The notes under the pieces: model-generated
Databases searched by the model: none
What the model saw: only the letters and a program-made list of their open reading frames with translations
What the model was told of the DNA's origin: nothing
In this document: positions 5,441 through 6,855 of the stretch, in pieces
Layout of the letters: each line of letters begins with the position of its first letter
How positions within the stretch are numbered: the first letter of the stretch is position 1
Assembly: GCA_002417975.1 (NCBI GenBank)
Contig: DIDE01000094.1
Coordinates: 1 to 6,855, forward strand
Origin: Eggerthellaceae bacterium UBA5808
GTDB lineage: Bacteria > Actinomycetota > Coriobacteriia > Coriobacteriales > Eggerthellaceae
Direction: 5' to 3'
Length of the DNA stretch: 6,855 nucleotides
Translations under genes and position numbers: made by a program

Positions 5441-6493
5441 GTGTCTATCGATTTCGGTTTGTTTCTAACCGAGCTGATGTCTAACCCGGTTTTAGTTGCA
5501 GTAACGATTCTTAATATAGGAGTTATTGTCGTTAATGGCGCGACTGATGCGCCTAACGCGATCGCAACGGTTGTTGGAACTCGTTGTATGAAGCCATCGC
5601 TTGCGATAGTCATGGCCGCTATTTGCAATTTTCTTGGTCTGCTTGTTATTACGCTTGTGTCATCGGCTGTTGCCGAAACTATCTATCATATGGTTGATTT
5701 TGGCGGCGATAGTCATTCGGCGCTTATCGCGTTGCTTGCTGCAATGGTTGCAATCATTGTGTGGGGCGTGACGGCGTGGTATTTTGGCATTCCTACAAGT
5801 CAATCTCATTCACTCATCGCAGGTTTAACGGGTGCGGCAATTGCTTTGCAAGGTGGCCTAGGCGGTGTTAACTGGAGCGAGTGGATGAAGGTCATTTACG
5901 GCATTGTCCTCTCGACAGGTATGGGCTTTGGCTTGGGCTGGCTTTTTTCGAAAATTCTGATGCGAACATGTGTTAATGTCGATCGTCAAAAATCAGACCA
6001 TGTGTTTAGGTGGCTTCAGATTGCGGCAGGTGCTGGTGTAGCGTTTATGCATGGTGCTCAAGATGGCCAGAAATTTATGAGTATTTTCATGCTTGCGGTT
6101 ACGCTTGCCATGGGTGTTGACGGAGTGGATCAGATGGTGCTTCCGATATGGCTTATGGTCTTTTGCGCAATCAATATGGGCACAGGCACGGCAGTGGGCG
6201 GTAAGCGTATCATTAAAAGTGTCGGAATGGACATGGTTCATCTCGAAAAATATCAAGGATTTGCAGCAAGTCTTGCGGCAACGATTTGCCTGCTTTTTTC
6301 CACCTTTGGTGGTCTTCCTGTGTCGACGACGCACACGAAGACGACTGCCATTATGGGCGTCGGACGAGCGAAGTGCCGTTCTGCTGTCAAATGGAGTGTT
6401 GCTGTCGATATGATTAAAACATGGGTGCTCACCTTTCCGGGATGTGGCCTCATGGGGTATGGTTTTGCACTGCTATTTTTGATGTTTCTGTAA
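5441..6493 (+). CDS. pit: Inorganic phosphate transporter, PiT family
   Basis: A 350-residue permease of the inner membrane that imports phosphate (in known members, metal-phosphate or phosphate with a cation) using the ion gradient. The PiT inverted duplicated signatures are present: NGATDAPNAIATVVGTR (32-48) and AFMHGAQDGQKF (201-212). PTSQSHSLIAGLTG (118-131) and GLPVSTTHTKTTAIMGVG (291-308) are the paired loop motifs. About ten hydrophobic helices fill the chain. Length suits the shorter Gram-positive type rather than the roughly 500-residue E. coli Pit. GTG 5441 is chosen for its AAAGG site 6 bases upstream and because it leaves a full first helix; ATG 5477 is a less likely alternative. 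The following gene encodes its usual DUF47 partner. Confidence 0.95.
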   Translation: MSIDFGLFLTELMSNPVLVAVTILNIGVIVVNGATDAPNAIATVVGTRCMKPSLAIVMAAICNFLGLLVITLVSSAVAETIYHMVDFGGDSHSALIALLAAMVAIIVWGVTAWYFGIPTSQSHSLIAGLTGAAIALQGGLGGVNWSEWMKVIYGIVLSTGMGFGLGWLFSKILMRTCVNVDRQKSDHVFRWLQIAAGAGVAFMHGAQDGQKFMSIFMLAVTLAMGVDGVDQMVLPIWLMVFCAINMGTGTAVGGKRIIKSVGMDMVHLEKYQGFAASLAATICLLFSTFGGLPVSTTHTKTTAIMGVGRAKCRSAVKWSVAVDMIKTWVLTFPGCGLMGYGFALLFLMFL

Positions 6494-6497
6494 GGAG
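6492..6497 (+). promoter_or_regulatory. Shine-Dalgarno of the DUF47 gene overlapping the pit stop
   Basis: AAGGAG shares two bases with the pit TAA stop and lies 5 bases before ATG 6503. The 9-base gap between the genes indicates one transcript and probably coupled translation. Confidence 0.8.
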
Positions 6498-6502
6498 CCG
6501 AG

Positions 6503-6855
6503 ATGTCGCGTAAGACACGGTACGATTATTTTAAGGCGTTCGAGAAGCAAGCCGAACTTGCCGAGAAGGAAGCCGACTTACTTATCGAGACGATCGATAC
6601 GTTTACAACAGCCGAAGCTGTTATGGATTCGATTCCGCCCGCACATGAGGTTGAGCATCAGGGCGACGAGATTAATCATGAGACGTATATGGCGATTGCG
6701 GTTGATTTCATTACGCCGATTGAACGTGATGACATTCTGAATCTATCGCAGTATCTTGACGACATTATCGATGATATCGAAGACGTCATTCAACTGTTCT
6801 ATATGATGGATATCCATCTGATGTATGACAACACGCGTGAAATGGCGTGCATTAT
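6503..6855 (+). CDS. DUF47 family PhoU-like protein, N-terminal part (runs off window)
   Basis: An open frame from ATG 6503 to the window edge gives 117 residues; family members are usually about 200-215, so a little over half is seen. The chain looks fully helical and very acidic. HEVEHQGDEINHE (48-60), then FITPIERDDI (69-78) and YLDDIIDDIEDV (84-95) match the PhoU-divergent (DUF47, TIGR00153-type) pattern, in which Glu/Asp residues of ExxxD-like motifs bind metal ions. These proteins are cytoplasmic, and their genes often sit beside pit; they are thought to gate or regulate the permease. The close spacing after pit here agrees. Nothing in the visible part is broken. Confidence 0.9.
   Translation, partial: MSRKTRYDYFKAFEKQAELAEKEADLLIETIDTFTTAEAVMDSIPPAHEVEHQGDEINHETYMAIAVDFITPIERDDILNLSQYLDDIIDDIEDVIQLFYMMDIHLMYDNTREMACI

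Noticed and set aside
5993..6334. ORFs antisense to or in other frames of pit (5993-6334, 6093-6413, 6253-6453) and 6558-6740
   Set aside because: Arg/Cys/His-rich shadows of the pit and DUF47 frames, which carry clear family motifs.

Overview
This window reads as an ordinary bacterial chromosomal segment of intermediate GC (roughly 47-50% by eye) with short spacers, alternative GTG starts and clear Shine-Dalgarno sites. The order recJ - rel - glyoxalase-II-like MBL hydrolase is a neighbourhood known from many Gram-positive bacteria. The RecJ C-terminal type, the bifunctional Rel and the pit - DUF47 pair also fit. A low-to-mid-GC Coriobacteriia-type actinobacterium is my best guess, with Clostridia as the alternative; this is inference, because no rRNA or other strong taxonomic marker is present.

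Layout. Bases 1-629 (+) hold the 3' end of recJ. It overlaps by one base (TGATG) with rel at 629-3358 (+), a bifunctional (p)ppGpp synthetase/hydrolase that carries an unusual Ser/Asp-rich N-terminal extension of about 160 residues. A structured 178-base spacer with a plausible promoter and a possible Shine-Dalgarno-masking hairpin follows, then an MBL-fold hydrolase at 3537-4229 (+). A convergent spacer (4230-4420) holds a strong 15-bp hairpin and a weak minus-strand terminator. A UPF0114/YqhA-like four-helix membrane protein lies on the minus strand (4421-4996). A 444-base divergent spacer (4997-5440) contains a perfect TATAAT with a perfect 6+6 inverted repeat just upstream, ahead of pit (5441-6493, +), a low-affinity-type phosphate permease. 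Pit is followed nine bases later by a DUF47/PhoU-like gene (6503 to the window edge), whose 3' end is missing.

How they fit together. RecJ (DNA repair) and Rel (stringent response) are probably co-transcribed and translationally coupled. The MBL hydrolase may have its own promoter. Pit plus DUF47 form a standard phosphate-uptake pair in which the PhoU-like protein is thought to regulate the permease.

I found no mobile element, CRISPR array, RNA gene or convincing new multi-gene system. The items most worth a second look are the Rel N-terminal extension, the possible riboregulator in front of the MBL gene and the palindrome at the pit promoter.
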